A stretch of DNA of 64,000 nt, from positions 57,331-121,330 of the forward strand of contig NZ_RRAZ01000014.1 of the NCBI RefSeq assembly GCF_003863335.1, written 5' to 3'. The notes beneath the pieces were generated by a model, which ran no database searches, had not been told where the DNA came from, and saw nothing but the letters and a program-made list of their open reading frames with translations. The stretch is from Falsigemmobacter faecalis. Lineage in GTDB: Bacteria > Pseudomonadota > Alphaproteobacteria > Rhodobacterales > Rhodobacteraceae. Of this stretch, positions 24,008-33,076 are shown in pieces. Position 1 is the first letter of the stretch. Each line of letters starts with the position of its first letter. A program made the position numbers and the translations under genes.

Positions 24008-26886
24008 GACACCTGCAAAATCCGGCGGGACTTCCCGGCATGGGAGGCATAGTCCCGCTGCCAGTCGGTCGGCCCGTTTGAGGGGCTGATCTGCACTGCG
24101 GTCACCTTGAATTCCGGGCAGTTTGTCGCCCAGTCGGAATAATCCGTGGTGATGACATTGGCCTGAGTCTCAGGGTGGTGGAAGGTGGTATAGACCACGC
24201 CGGGCGAAACCCGGTCGGTCACATCGGCCCTCAGCGTCGTCTCTCCCGAGCGGCTGACCAGATGCACCCAATCCCCCTGACGAATGCCGCGGGTTTCCGC
24301 ATCATGGGGGTGGATCTCCAGCACATCCTCCGAATGCCAGGTGCTGTTGTCGGTCCGGCGCGTCTGCGCCCCCACGTTATACTGGCTGAGAATCCGCCCC
24401 GTGGTCAGCAAAAGCGGGTAACGCGGGCCGGTTTTCTCATCCGTCGCCACATAATCGGTGCGGATAAAGCGACCGCGACCGCGCATGAAACCGTCGATAT
24501 GCATAAGCGGCGTCCCCTCAGGGGCGGCCTCATTGCAGGGCCATTGCACCGAGCCGAGACGGTCCAGCAGATCATAGCTCACGCCCGCAAAGCTCGGCGT
24601 CAGACGGGCGATTTCGTCCATAATTTCAGAGGGATGGCTGTAGTTCCAGCTTGCCCCCATCGCATTGGCAATAAGCTGCGTCACCTCCCAGTCGGCATAG
24701 CCGGCCTTCGGGGCCATGACGCGGCGCACCGGATTGATACGGCGCTCGGCATTGGTGAAGGTGCCGTCTTTTTCGAGGAAGGAGGCACCCGGCAGAAAGA
24801 CATGGGCGTAAAGCGCGGTCTCATTCAGGAAGAGATCCTGCACGATCACGCATTCCATCGCCCGCAGCGCCGCGACCACATGCGTGGTGTCGGGGTCAGA
24901 CTGCAGAATGTCTTCGCCCTGACAATAAAGCCCGCGGAAGCTGCCATCGAGGGCGGCGTCGAACATATTGGGGATGCGCAGGCCTGGCTCAGGATCAATC
25001 GCAACACCCCAGGCGGCCTCAAAGATCGCGCGCACTTCGGGGTTTTTCACGTGGCGATAGCCCGGAAGCTCATGCGGAAAAGACCCCATATCACAGGAGC
25101 CCTGGACGTTGTTCTGCCCCCGAAGCGGGTTTACCCCCACGCCCGGACGCCCGATATTGCCGGTCATCATCGCCAGATTGGCGATGGCGATGACGGTAGT
25201 CGAGCCCTGGGAATGCTCGGTCACGCCGAGGCCGTAATAGATCGCGGCACTCCCACCGGTCGCGTAAAGCCTTGCAGCGGCGCGGATTTCTGCGGCCGGA
25301 ACGCCGGTGATCAGCTCAACGGCCTCCGGCGCGTGGCGCGGCTCGCGGATGAACTCGGCGTAGTCCTGAAATTCGTCCCAGTCGCAGCGACTGCGGATAA
25401 AGGCCTCATCAAAAAGGCCTTCGGTCACAATGACATGCGCCATGGCCGAGACCACGGCGACATTGGTGCCGGGCGTCAGCGCCAGATGATGGGCGGCTTT
25501 ATAATGCGCCCCCTCAACCGTCTCGGTGCGGCGCGGGTCGAGGACGATGAGTTTTGCCCCCTGACGCAGGCGCTTTTTCATCCGGCTGGCAAAGACCGGA
25601 TGCGCGGCTGAGGGGTTGGCGCCGATCACAAGGATCACGTCCGACTGCTCAACCGAGTCGAAATCCTGCGTTCCCGCAGAGGTCCCGAAGGTCTGACCCA
25701 GACCATAACCCGTGGGGCTGTGGCAAACACGGGCGCAGGTATCGGTGTTGTTGGTTCCAAAGACCGCGCGTGCAAGCTTTTGAACCAAATAGGTTTCTTC
25801 ATTGGTGCAGCGCGAGGAGGTAATGACCCCCAGGGCATTGCGGCCATGGGTCTCGCGGATGGCATTCAGGCGGCCCGCAGCAAAGCTCAATGCCTCATCC
25901 CAGCTGACTTCACGCCAGGGCTCATCAATGCTGTCGCGGATCATCGGGCTGGTGATGCGGTCGCGGTGCCCGGCATAGCCCCAGGCAAAGCGGCCCTTCA
26001 CGCAGGAATGACCGCGGTTGGCCCTGCCCTGTTTGGCGGGCACCATCCGCACCAATTCGTCCCCGCGCAACTCGGCCGTGAACTGACAGCCGACGCCGCA
26101 ATAGGCGCAGGTGGTCAGCACCGAACGGTCGGGCGTGCCGATCTCGATGACCTTATTTTCCTGCAAAGTCGCCGTCGGGCAGGCCTGAACACAGGCCCCG
26201 CAGGACACACAGTCCGAGGTCAGGAAGCTGTCCGCCGGCCCGCCCGCCTTAATGCGCGAGTCAAACCCGCGCCCCTCCATGGTCAGCGCAAAAGTGCCCT
26301 GCACCTCTTCGCAGGCCCGCACGCAGCGCGAGCAGGCAATGCATTTCGCCGGATCATAGGTGAAATAGGGGTTCGTCTCATCCTTCGGCTGCCAGAGCGG
26401 ATTGGCCATGCCGCTGGTGTCGCGGGCAAGAAAGTGATTGGCCTCAGGCAGATAGCGCTGCTCACGCAGACCCACGGCCCCGGCCATATCCTGCAACTCG
26501 CAATCGCCATTGGCCGCGCAGGTCAGGCAATCCAGCGGGTGGTCCGAGATGTAAAGCTCCATCACCCCGCGGCGCAGATCCTTTAGCTGCGTGGTCTGGG
26601 TGCGAACGCGCAGCCCCTCGGCCACCGGGGTGGTGCAGCTGGCCGGCGTGCCCGCACGGCCCTCAATTTCAACGAGGCACAGACGGCAGGAGCCAAAGGC
26701 CTCCAGGCTGTCGGTGGCGCAGAGCTTCGGGATCGGGATCCCCGCAAGGGCGGCCGCGCGAAACAGCGAGGTGCCCTCAGGCACCGTCACGTCAAAACCG
26801 TCGATATTCAGCGTCACCAAAGTGGTGCTGCGGCTGGCCGGAGTGCCAAGGTCACGGCTGTCATCTGGCAGGACGAAATCACGCAT
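24004..26886 (-). CDS. fdsA: NAD-dependent formate dehydrogenase alpha subunit
   Basis: Catalytic subunit oxidising formate to CO2, 960 residues. In order: an N-terminal [2Fe-2S] domain (FGSCRLCLVEIEG and earlier Cys56), a His-ligated cluster (HPLDCLTCAANGDCELQ, 116-132), two [4Fe-4S] motifs (CIACSRCVRAC; CVSCGACVQAC) and a further cluster motif (CAYCGVGC). The molybdopterin domains follow, with the probable Mo ligand Cys388 followed by His389 (CARVCHSPTGYGLG). The C-terminal bis-MGD domain includes RYPLLLTTGRILSQYN and TTFHHPETQANVITTDYSDW. Electrons pass to FdsB/FdsG for NAD reduction. Its start overlaps fdsB by 8 bases. Confidence 0.97.
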   Translation of the reverse strand: MRDFVLPDDSRDLGTPASRSTTLVTLNIDGFDVTVPEGTSLFRAAALAGIPIPKLCATDSLEAFGSCRLCLVEIEGRAGTPASCTTPVAEGLRVRTQTTQLKDLRRGVMELYISDHPLDCLTCAANGDCELQDMAGAVGLREQRYLPEANHFLARDTSGMANPLWQPKDETNPYFTYDPAKCIACSRCVRACEEVQGTFALTMEGRGFDSRIKAGGPADSFLTSDCVSCGACVQACPTATLQENKVIEIGTPDRSVLTTCAYCGVGCQFTAELRGDELVRMVPAKQGRANRGHSCVKGRFAWGYAGHRDRITSPMIRDSIDEPWREVSWDEALSFAAGRLNAIRETHGRNALGVITSSRCTNEETYLVQKLARAVFGTNNTDTCARVCHSPTGYGLGQTFGTSAGTQDFDSVEQSDVILVIGANPSAAHPVFASRMKKRLRQGAKLIVLDPRRTETVEGAHYKAAHHLALTPGTNVAVVSAMAHVIVTEGLFDEAFIRSRCDWDEFQDYAEFIREPRHAPEAVELITGVPAAEIRAAARLYATGGSAAIYYGLGVTEHSQGSTTVIAIANLAMMTGNIGRPGVGVNPLRGQNNVQGSCDMGSFPHELPGYRHVKNPEVRAIFEAAWGVAIDPEPGLRIPNMFDAALDGSFRGLYCQGEDILQSDPDTTHVVAALRAMECVIVQDLFLNETALYAHVFLPGASFLEKDGTFTNAERRINPVRRVMAPKAGYADWEVTQLIANAMGASWNYSHPSEIMDEIARLTPSFAGVSYDLLDRLGSVQWPCNEAAPEGTPLMHIDGFMRGRGRFIRTDYVATDEKTGPRYPLLLTTGRILSQYNVGAQTRRTDNSTWHSEDVLEIHPHDAETRGIRQGDWVHLVSRSGETTLRADVTDRVSPGVVYTTFHHPETQANVITTDYSDWATNCPEFKVTAVQISPSNGPTDWQRDYASHAGKSRRILQVS

Positions 26887-28405
26887 CTACCTGTTCCTTC
26901 ACGGAAAAATCCTGTGGGAAATGGGTCAGGGCCGACAGCACCGGATAAGGCGTAAAGCCCCCGAGCGCACAGAGCGAGCCGCTTTTCATCGTGGCGCACA
27001 GGCTTTGCAGCAGCGGCACCGCCGCCGCATCGCCCCGTCCGATCCGGTCAATCACCTCAACCCCGCGCACCGCGCCAATGCGGCAGGGGGTGCATTTCCC
27101 GCAGCTTTCAACGGCGCAGAACTCAAAGGCAAAGCGCGCCATTTTCAGCATATCGGTGCCGTCATCCACCACCGTCAGACCGGCATGGCCAATGAGACCG
27201 CCGGCACCTGCAAACTCTTCATATCCAAAGGGAATATGGAAGAGAGAGGTCGGAAACCAGGCCCCCAGCGGCCCGCCCGCCTGCACCGCTTTGACCGCAC
27301 GACCCGTCGCCGTGCCGCCGCCGATCTGGTTGATGATCTGCTCCAGCGTCAGGCCAAACGCGGTCTCATACAGCCCGCCGTATTTCACATTGCCCGCCAG
27401 CTGCAGCGGGATGGTTCCGCGTGAGCGGCCAATGCCGAAATCGCGGTAATGCGCTGCGCCTTTTGCGAAAATCACCGGCACCGTGGCGAGAGAAATCACG
27501 TTATTGATGACCGTCGGGCGGCCAAAAAGACCCTGCAGCGCGGGAAGCGGCGGCTTGGCGCGGACCACGCCGCGCTTGCCCTCAAGGGCGTTCAGAAGCG
27601 AGGTTTCCTCGCCGCAGACATAGGCCCCCGCGCCCACCCGCTGCTCCAGCCGGAAGCTGTGACCCGAGCCGAGGATATCCTCTCCCAGAAGTCCCGCCGC
27701 TTCGGCGCGGCGGATCGCTTCTTCCATCACCCTGATAACAATAGGATATTCCGAGCGTGTGAAGATATAACCGCGGGTGGCGCCGGTGCTGATCCCGGCG
27801 ATGATCATCCCCTCGATCAGGGTGAAGGGATCGCCCTCCATGAGCATGCGGTCGGCAAAGGTGGCGCTGTCGCCCTCATCGGCGTTGCAGACGATATACT
27901 TCTGATCTGAAACGGCTTTTGCCACCGTCTGCCATTTGATACCGGTCGGAAAACCCGCGCCGCCACGGCCGCGCAGCCCCGACTGGGTGACTTCCTCCAG
28001 GCAGTCCTCACGGCTCATGCCCAGGGCGCGGCGCAACCCGCTTAGACCGCCATGGGCCTCATAATCCTGCAGCGACAGCGGGTCGATGACGCCCACCCGC
28101 GCAAAGGTCAGCCGGGTCTGGCCCGCCCAGAAAGGATGCGCCTCAACCGGGCCGATCGCTTTGGGGTGACGGCCAGGTTCATCAAAAAGGCCAGCAACAT
28201 CCGCAGGTTCCAGCGGGCCAAAACCATGTCGGATGCCGTCGATCTCAAGCTCGGCCAGCGGCTCAAGCCAGGCCATGCCGCGAGAGCCGTTGCGGATGAT
28301 CTGCAGATCAATCCCGCGCCGCGCCGCCTCTCCCCGCAGGGTTTCGGCGATCAGATCGGCCCCGCAGGCCACCGCAAAACTGTCGAGAGGCAGGTAAATC
28401 TTCAT
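26879..28405 (-). CDS. fdsB: NAD-dependent formate dehydrogenase beta subunit (NuoF-like)
   Basis: Diaphorase subunit carrying FMN and the NAD site, 508 residues. An N-terminal thioredoxin-like domain (about 1-100) is followed by the NuoF core: SGLRGRGGAGFPTGIKW for FMN/NADH, CNADEGDSATFADRMLMEGD, GAGAYVCGEETSLLNALEG and ARAGPP-like VRAKPPLPA. A C-terminal [4Fe-4S] motif, ESCGKCTPCRIG, with a later cysteine in SLCALG completes the core. The ATG at 28405 overlaps the fdsG stop by 4 bases, which decides the start over a longer open frame. Confidence 0.96.
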   Translation of the reverse strand: MKIYLPLDSFAVACGADLIAETLRGEAARRGIDLQIIRNGSRGMAWLEPLAELEIDGIRHGFGPLEPADVAGLFDEPGRHPKAIGPVEAHPFWAGQTRLTFARVGVIDPLSLQDYEAHGGLSGLRRALGMSREDCLEEVTQSGLRGRGGAGFPTGIKWQTVAKAVSDQKYIVCNADEGDSATFADRMLMEGDPFTLIEGMIIAGISTGATRGYIFTRSEYPIVIRVMEEAIRRAEAAGLLGEDILGSGHSFRLEQRVGAGAYVCGEETSLLNALEGKRGVVRAKPPLPALQGLFGRPTVINNVISLATVPVIFAKGAAHYRDFGIGRSRGTIPLQLAGNVKYGGLYETAFGLTLEQIINQIGGGTATGRAVKAVQAGGPLGAWFPTSLFHIPFGYEEFAGAGGLIGHAGLTVVDDGTDMLKMARFAFEFCAVESCGKCTPCRIGAVRGVEVIDRIGRGDAAAVPLLQSLCATMKSGSLCALGGFTPYPVLSALTHFPQDFSVKEQVDA

Positions 28406-28878
28406 GCGACACCTGCCAGTTTTTCCAAAGAGGGTAAGGTCAGCCGCGCCACAGGACGGCCATCCACCAGCGCCGCGGGGCCACAGGCGCAAAGACCAAG
28501 GCAATAGACAGGCTCAATCGTCAGACGGCCATCCTGCGTGGTCTCTCCCCAGGAAATCCCGGCTTTCGCCAGCAGGCGCCCGGCCAGATCTTCACTGCCG
28601 CGGGCCTGACAGGCCTCGGCCCGGCAGAGTTTCACCACCCGCTCACCGGCGGGTTCCTGGCGGAAATCATGGTAAAAACTGACCACGCCCCAGACCTCAG
28701 CCTCGGTCATCTGAAGCGCCGCAGCGAGGGGCTTCAACACCTCAGCGGGGATCTGCCCCAGGGCGGCCTGCAGATCATGCAAAATCGGCAGAAGCGGCCC
28801 CTCGCGGTCAGCATGGGACACAAGGCTGGCGGCCAGCACCTCAAGGGCGCTGTCCGTCCGGACGGAAGTCAGGGTCAT
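28402..28878 (-). CDS. fdsG: NAD-dependent formate dehydrogenase gamma subunit (NuoE-like)
   Basis: [2Fe-2S] thioredoxin-fold subunit, 158 residues, first gene of the operon. It has the NuoE pattern LLPILHDLQAALGQIPAEVL, VWGVVSFYHDFRQEP, the first cysteine pair in KLCRAEACQARG and the second in YCLGLCACGPAALVDGRPVA. Upstream are 149 bases shared with a divergent phosphatase gene, containing a perfect palindrome at 28943-28963 that is a good operator candidate. No fdsR-like LysR gene is adjacent. Confidence 0.95.
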   Translation of the reverse strand: MTLTSVRTDSALEVLAASLVSHADREGPLLPILHDLQAALGQIPAEVLKPLAAALQMTEAEVWGVVSFYHDFRQEPAGERVVKLCRAEACQARGSEDLAGRLLAKAGISWGETTQDGRLTIEPVYCLGLCACGPAALVDGRPVARLTLPSLEKLAGVA

Positions 28879-28942
28879 AGCAGTCTCCTCCGGTATCAGA
28901 CTACTCCCCCGGGCCCGACGATCAACCGAGCGATTCCGTTAC

Positions 28943-28963
28943 TTGATAGACAAAATCTATCAA
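28943..28963. promoter_or_regulatory. Perfect palindrome in fdsG/phosphatase promoter
   Basis: Arms TTGATAGA (28943-28950) and TCTATCAA (28956-28963) with a CAAAA spacer. It is centred about 75 bases from both divergent starts, typical of an activator site, and contains a T-N11-A LysR-type core. The same GATAGA/TCTATC half-sites recur at 32977-32995. Confidence 0.6.
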
Positions 28964-29027
28964 CTGCCGCTCTGGACCCCGGCTCCCGCCCGATTATGAT
29001 CGCGTCAGATTTCGAAGGAATGCGATT

Positions 29028-29768
29028 ATGCCCTATCATCCCGACCGCCGCCTGCCGATTGAGGGCGCTTTCAACCTGCGTGATCTGGGGGGCTATGCCC
29101 TGCAGGGCGGCGCGGAAACCCGCTGGGGCCAGGCTCTGCGGGCGGATGGTCTGGGGCGGCTGACCCACGGCGATATTGATCTGCTGCTCGCGCGCGGCCT
29201 GCGCCGGGTGATCGATCTGCGCGCCCCCGCCGAGGCCCGGCAGCATCCCGGGAAACTCAGCGGGATCAGTGGCATAGAGGTGATCAACCTGCCGCTTTAC
29301 AACGATCTCGCCCCCATGCGTGAGATCACGGACCCCGAGCCTTTGCCCGGGTTTTACCGCAATATCATCGCCGCGCGCGGCGAAATGGTGGCCGAGGTCT
29401 TCCAGGCCATCGCAGAGACCGGCGAGGGCGCGGTGATGTTTCACTGCACCGCCGGGAAGGACCGCACCGGGCTGATCGCCGCGCTCTGGCTGGCGCTGGC
29501 GGGGGCGGAGCGTGAGGTGATCCTTGCGGATTACGCCCTGACCGGCGAGCTGATCCCGGGCCTGATTACACTTTTTAACGCAGATCTTGCCGCGCGGGGC
29601 ATCGATCCTGAGCTGATCCGCCCCATGCTCGGCTGCGAACCCCACTACATGGAGGAGGCGCTGGAGTTTATTACCACCACATATGGTGATATTCCCGCCT
29701 ATCTGCGCGAGATCGGGCTGAGCAGCGACGTGCTGACGACCCTGCGCGGACGGCTGGTCTCAGCCTGA
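29028..29768 (+). CDS. Tyrosine-protein phosphatase (DSP-like)
   Basis: Predicted cytoplasmic phosphatase of 246 residues. The P-loop C-x5-R is at C140-R146 (FHCTAGKDRTGL). N-terminal NLRDLGGY and LRRVIDLRAPAEARQHPGKL are typical of the IphP/SIW14-like bacterial family. The ATG at 29028 has GAAGGA upstream. It is divergent from fdsG, sharing the palindromic promoter, and its 3' end overlaps the Hsp70-like gene by 9 bases. The substrate is unknown; phosphotyrosine or phosphoinositides are both seen in the family. Confidence 0.9.
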   Translation: MPYHPDRRLPIEGAFNLRDLGGYALQGGAETRWGQALRADGLGRLTHGDIDLLLARGLRRVIDLRAPAEARQHPGKLSGISGIEVINLPLYNDLAPMREITDPEPLPGFYRNIIAARGEMVAEVFQAIAETGEGAVMFHCTAGKDRTGLIAALWLALAGAEREVILADYALTGELIPGLITLFNADLAARGIDPELIRPMLGCEPHYMEEALEFITTTYGDIPAYLREIGLSSDVLTTLRGRLVSA

Positions 29769-30998
29769 GGCCAGCGCCAGACCGTCGACCACAGCGGTAA
29801 AGACCTCGGAGCGGTGCAGCGCCGCCCCGGGGCAGACCTCGCGCGCTTCCTCAGCGACAAGCCCCAGCAGGCTGGAGCCGCCGACCAGCACCACGGTGCC
29901 GATCTCAGCCGGGGCCACGCCCGCTTTCATCAGCACCTGCCAGAGCGCCGCGCGCAGATCCTGGCGGTACAGCGACAGCGCCGCATTCAGGCTGCCGGGC
30001 GTGATGCGCGCCGCAAGGCCGCGTTCAACCATGCCCATCGCGATGACGGCATCCGGCTCGGCCGCATTGGCTGCGATCTTGCCGCGCTCGACCGAGAACG
30101 CCAGATCATGGCCGCTCTGATCCTCAATCACCGCGCCCAGACGGCGCATTTTTTCCGGCTCGACGGCATGGCGGACCATGTCTTCGACCAGGCGTTCGGT
30201 CTCGCGGGTGTAGAGAAAGGGGATCATCGCCCAGGTCGAGAGATCGACATAGATCCCGTTCGGCACCGGCAAAAGCCCCTCGCCAAAGCTGCGCTTCAAC
30301 TGCCCGCCAAGGCCCAGTTCCGGCATGGCGTGATGCATGGAGACCGCATGATCAAAATCCGTCCCGCCAAGGCGCACACCATGCGAGGCGATGATCTCAA
30401 CCCCGGCCTCTCCGGCACGGTAGACCGAAAAATCCGAAGTACCGCCGCCGATATCGACGATCAGCCCCAGGGTGGCAGGCTGCCCCATGCTCTGGCAGGC
30501 ATGGGCGGCGGCTTCGGGTTCATACATGAAATCAACGGCTTCGAATCCGGCGTCGAGATAGCAGGCGCGCAGATCGGCCTCAGCCTGGGCGTCCCGCTCG
30601 GGGGCATTGGTGTGAAAATGCACCGGACGGCCTGAGAGGGCACGGGTAAAACGCAGCCCGCTTTGCGCCTCAGCCCGGGCTTTCACTTCCGCCAGAAAGC
30701 CCGTGATGATCTGCGCCACCGAGCGGCGTTTGCCGCCGATCAGGCGCGGCTCATGCAGCAGCGGCGTGCCGAGCACCGATTTCAGCGCCCGCATATAGCG
30801 GCCCTCTTCGCCGTCGATCAGCGCCTCTGAGGCGGCCTCGCCGATCTTCATCGCGCCGCCTTTGGCGGGGAAAAAGACGGCCGTCGGCAGGGTGGCCGCG
30901 CTGCCTTCCAGCGGCAGGCGCGTCAGTTTGCCCTCCAGCAGCACAGCCGCAGCCGAGTTGGAGGTTCCGAAATCGATGGCAAGGACGGGACCGGTCAT
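29760..30998 (-). CDS. Hsp70-like ATPase lacking a substrate-binding domain (YegD-like)
   Basis: A 412-residue protein with the Hsp70/actin nucleotide-binding fold: phosphate-1 AIDFGTSNSAAAVL, GRPVHF, EPEAAAHAC, phosphate-2 LIVDIGGGTSDFSVY, LGGTDFD and the adenosine motif VVLVGGSSLLGLV. It ends soon after, so the canonical beta substrate-binding domain is missing, as in YegD-type proteins. The ATG at 30998 follows CGGAG. It lies 63 bases downstream of a hydroxyacid dehydrogenase on the same strand. A folding or regulatory role is unknown. Confidence 0.88.
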   Translation of the reverse strand: MTGPVLAIDFGTSNSAAAVLLEGKLTRLPLEGSAATLPTAVFFPAKGGAMKIGEAASEALIDGEEGRYMRALKSVLGTPLLHEPRLIGGKRRSVAQIITGFLAEVKARAEAQSGLRFTRALSGRPVHFHTNAPERDAQAEADLRACYLDAGFEAVDFMYEPEAAAHACQSMGQPATLGLIVDIGGGTSDFSVYRAGEAGVEIIASHGVRLGGTDFDHAVSMHHAMPELGLGGQLKRSFGEGLLPVPNGIYVDLSTWAMIPFLYTRETERLVEDMVRHAVEPEKMRRLGAVIEDQSGHDLAFSVERGKIAANAAEPDAVIAMGMVERGLAARITPGSLNAALSLYRQDLRAALWQVLMKAGVAPAEIGTVVLVGGSSLLGLVAEEAREVCPGAALHRSEVFTAVVDGLALASG

Positions 30999-31061
30999 GG
31001 CGCGCTCCGGGCTTTGGGGGAGTGGCCTCGTAGCCGATCCCCCGCGCCCCCGCAAGCGGCC

Positions 31062-32018
31062 TCAGCCCGCAAAACGCCAGTCGGCTGCGTTCAGCGCCGT
31101 GGCCGGGACCTCTCCGCGCAAGGCGGTCAGGACCGAATCGACCGCGCCGAGGACCACACGCTGCAGCGCCTCTTCGGTGCTCGCGCCCAGATGCGGCGTG
31201 AAAATCACCTGATCGAACCCGCCCAGCGGCCCCTGGGGCGCGCCATGTTCATAGACATCAAGCCCGGCACCGCCGATGCGGCCATCGGCCAGCGCCTCGG
31301 CCAGCGCCACCTCATCCACCAGACCGGCGCGGCCGACGTTCACCAGAACCGCGCCAGGCTTCACGCCCGCCAGGCTCTCGCGCCCGATGATATGACGGGT
31401 CTCAGGACGCAGCGGCGTGTGCAGCGAGATCAGATCGGCGCGGGCCAGCCCCTCCGCAAGGCTCGCCACTTTCTCAAAACCCTCGGTGTCGGTGACCCGG
31501 GGAGAATGCACCAGGATCTCCATTCCGAAAGCGCGGTGCAGGATCCGCGCGGTATCGCGACCGATCACGCCAAAGCCCACGATCAGCGCGGCCTTGCCGG
31601 AAAGCTCTGAAAAGACGGCACTTTCCCGAAAGCCTGCTCGCCCCGCACGCTCCCAGGCATCCGCCGCAGGAAGGCGGCGCGCCGCCGAAAGCGCCAGCCC
31701 CACCGCCAGCTCCGCCACCGAGCGCGCATTGGCGCCGGGGGTATTGGCGACCAGAACGCCCCTGGCAGAGGCCGCCACTTTATCCACCGCGTCATGGCCC
31801 GTGCCATGGACCACCACAACCCGCAGCCTGTCCGCCGCGGCAAAGGCCTCAGCCGTCAGCCCGGCATCGCGGGTGATGACCGCATCACAACCCGGCAGCG
31901 CCGCCGCCACATCCGACATCCCAGGCGAAGCGGGAAAGACCGGCTCGACGCCCTGCGCACGCAATTTTGCAAGCCCGACTTCATGGACAGGCTGGACGAT
32001 CAGGCATTTCATTTTCAT
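31062..32018 (-). CDS. D-2-hydroxyacid dehydrogenase (SerA-like)
   Basis: Predicted NAD-dependent dehydrogenase of 318 residues. The catalytic domain flanks a Rossmann domain with the motif ALIVGFGVIGRDTARIL. The active-site set is Arg in SLHTPLRPET, then GAVLVNVGRAGLVDEVALAE, Glu in the DVYE region and His in FTPHLGASTEEA. The serine-to-threonine signature GASTEEA resembles phosphoglycerate dehydrogenase, but there is no ACT domain. The ATG at 32018 (MKMKCL) has GGGGA upstream. It lies downstream of the LysR gene on the same strand. The substrate is unknown. Confidence 0.88.
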   Translation of the reverse strand: MKMKCLIVQPVHEVGLAKLRAQGVEPVFPASPGMSDVAAALPGCDAVITRDAGLTAEAFAAADRLRVVVVHGTGHDAVDKVAASARGVLVANTPGANARSVAELAVGLALSAARRLPAADAWERAGRAGFRESAVFSELSGKAALIVGFGVIGRDTARILHRAFGMEILVHSPRVTDTEGFEKVASLAEGLARADLISLHTPLRPETRHIIGRESLAGVKPGAVLVNVGRAGLVDEVALAEALADGRIGGAGLDVYEHGAPQGPLGGFDQVIFTPHLGASTEEALQRVVLGAVDSVLTALRGEVPATALNAADWRFAG

Positions 32019-32112
32019 TCCCCGGGGCTTTCTGCGACTCGCGCGCAGGCTGTCACAGCGCGAATGCATGTGAAAGAGCGCCCGAAGGCGCAAACTCCCG
32101 CCTGCCCGAAAT

Positions 32113-32976
32113 TCAGGCACAGCGCAGGCAGGCCTCGCGGAAAGCGCTGATTGCGGGGGCACGCGTGCTGTGGCTTTGACAAAGCAGCCCCAGATCCCGC
32201 GCCATGCCGCCCGGCAGCGGCAGCCGCGCGACCTGCAACCCCTCGGGCCAGGGCGGGGCAAAATCGGGCAGGACCGAGACCCCAAGACCGCGGCTGACCA
32301 GCGCCAGAATGGCATCAAGCGCGTCAAGCTCCAGCCAGTCACGCGGGGCAAATCCTGCGCTGCGCAGCCATTTCTCAGCCAGCTGCCCGCCCCACTGGTT
32401 GCGGTCATAGCGGATAAAGGGCTGATCTTTCAGCAGATCCTCAACGGACTGCCCCGCCAGATCCTGCGGCACCACCAGCACCAGCGGCTCAGAGCGCAGG
32501 GTGATAAAGCCCGCCGATTTCGGGATCGCAAAGGGCGGGCGCAGGATCAGCGCGGCGTCCAGCTCCCCCTCAATCACCGCATGATAAAGATCGACCGAAG
32601 AGCCGGGCCGGATGAAATAATCCACCTCCGGCCAGCGGGTCCGCATATCCTCCAGCACCGCCGGAAGCTGGCTGGTCAAGGCGGTGGCAATCGCGCCAAG
32701 GCGCAGCTGCCCCGCCGGCACATCCTGCGCGGCCGCCGCGCGCAGATCCCGGGCCGCCTCCAGCAAGGGGCGCGCCCGGATCAGAACGGCATCCCCCGCC
32801 GCCGTGGGCCGGGTGTGGCGGCCCACCCGCTGCACCAGCGGGCGACCCAGATCGCTTTCAAGCGCCCGCAGCCGCTGCGCCAGGGCCGCAGGGGTCAGGT
32901 TCAGCCGCCGCGCGGCCCCCGCAATAGAGCCGCAGTCAGCCACGGCCACGAATGTTTCCAGAAAGCGCAAATCCAT
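32113..32976 (-). CDS. LysR-family transcriptional regulator
   Basis: 287 residues with an N-terminal winged helix-turn-helix (FLETFVAVADCGSIAGAARR, LNLTPAALAQRLRALESDLG) and a periplasmic-binding-like effector domain (about 90-287). It is divergent from the PLP aminotransferase; a perfect palindrome lies directly upstream of its start codon, suggesting autoregulation. Likely targets are the downstream hydroxyacid dehydrogenase and the divergent aminotransferase. Because the related palindrome occurs at the fds promoter, it could also control that operon; this is inference. Confidence 0.93.
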   Translation of the reverse strand: MDLRFLETFVAVADCGSIAGAARRLNLTPAALAQRLRALESDLGRPLVQRVGRHTRPTAAGDAVLIRARPLLEAARDLRAAAAQDVPAGQLRLGAIATALTSQLPAVLEDMRTRWPEVDYFIRPGSSVDLYHAVIEGELDAALILRPPFAIPKSAGFITLRSEPLVLVVPQDLAGQSVEDLLKDQPFIRYDRNQWGGQLAEKWLRSAGFAPRDWLELDALDAILALVSRGLGVSVLPDFAPPWPEGLQVARLPLPGGMARDLGLLCQSHSTRAPAISAFREACLRCA

Positions 32977-32995
32977 AAGATAGATTTTCTATCTT
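32977..32995. promoter_or_regulatory. Perfect palindrome upstream of LysR gene
   Basis: Arms AAGATAGA (32977-32984) and TCTATCTT (32988-32995) with a TTT spacer, immediately before the LysR start codon on the minus strand and about 80 bases before the aminotransferase. Placement fits an autorepression operator. Confidence 0.55.
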
Positions 32996-33076
32996 CTGAA
33001 CGCAGGAAAAGCGAGATTTTCCGGAGTCTCAATTGCCGATAAACCCGCAGTCAGCAGAATCTGAGGAAGCGCCCCC

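Noticed and set aside
24175..25611. Long open frame antisense to fdsA (478 codons)
   Set aside because: It lies wholly inside a well-supported gene, has no family motifs and reflects high-GC codon bias, which keeps antisense frames open.
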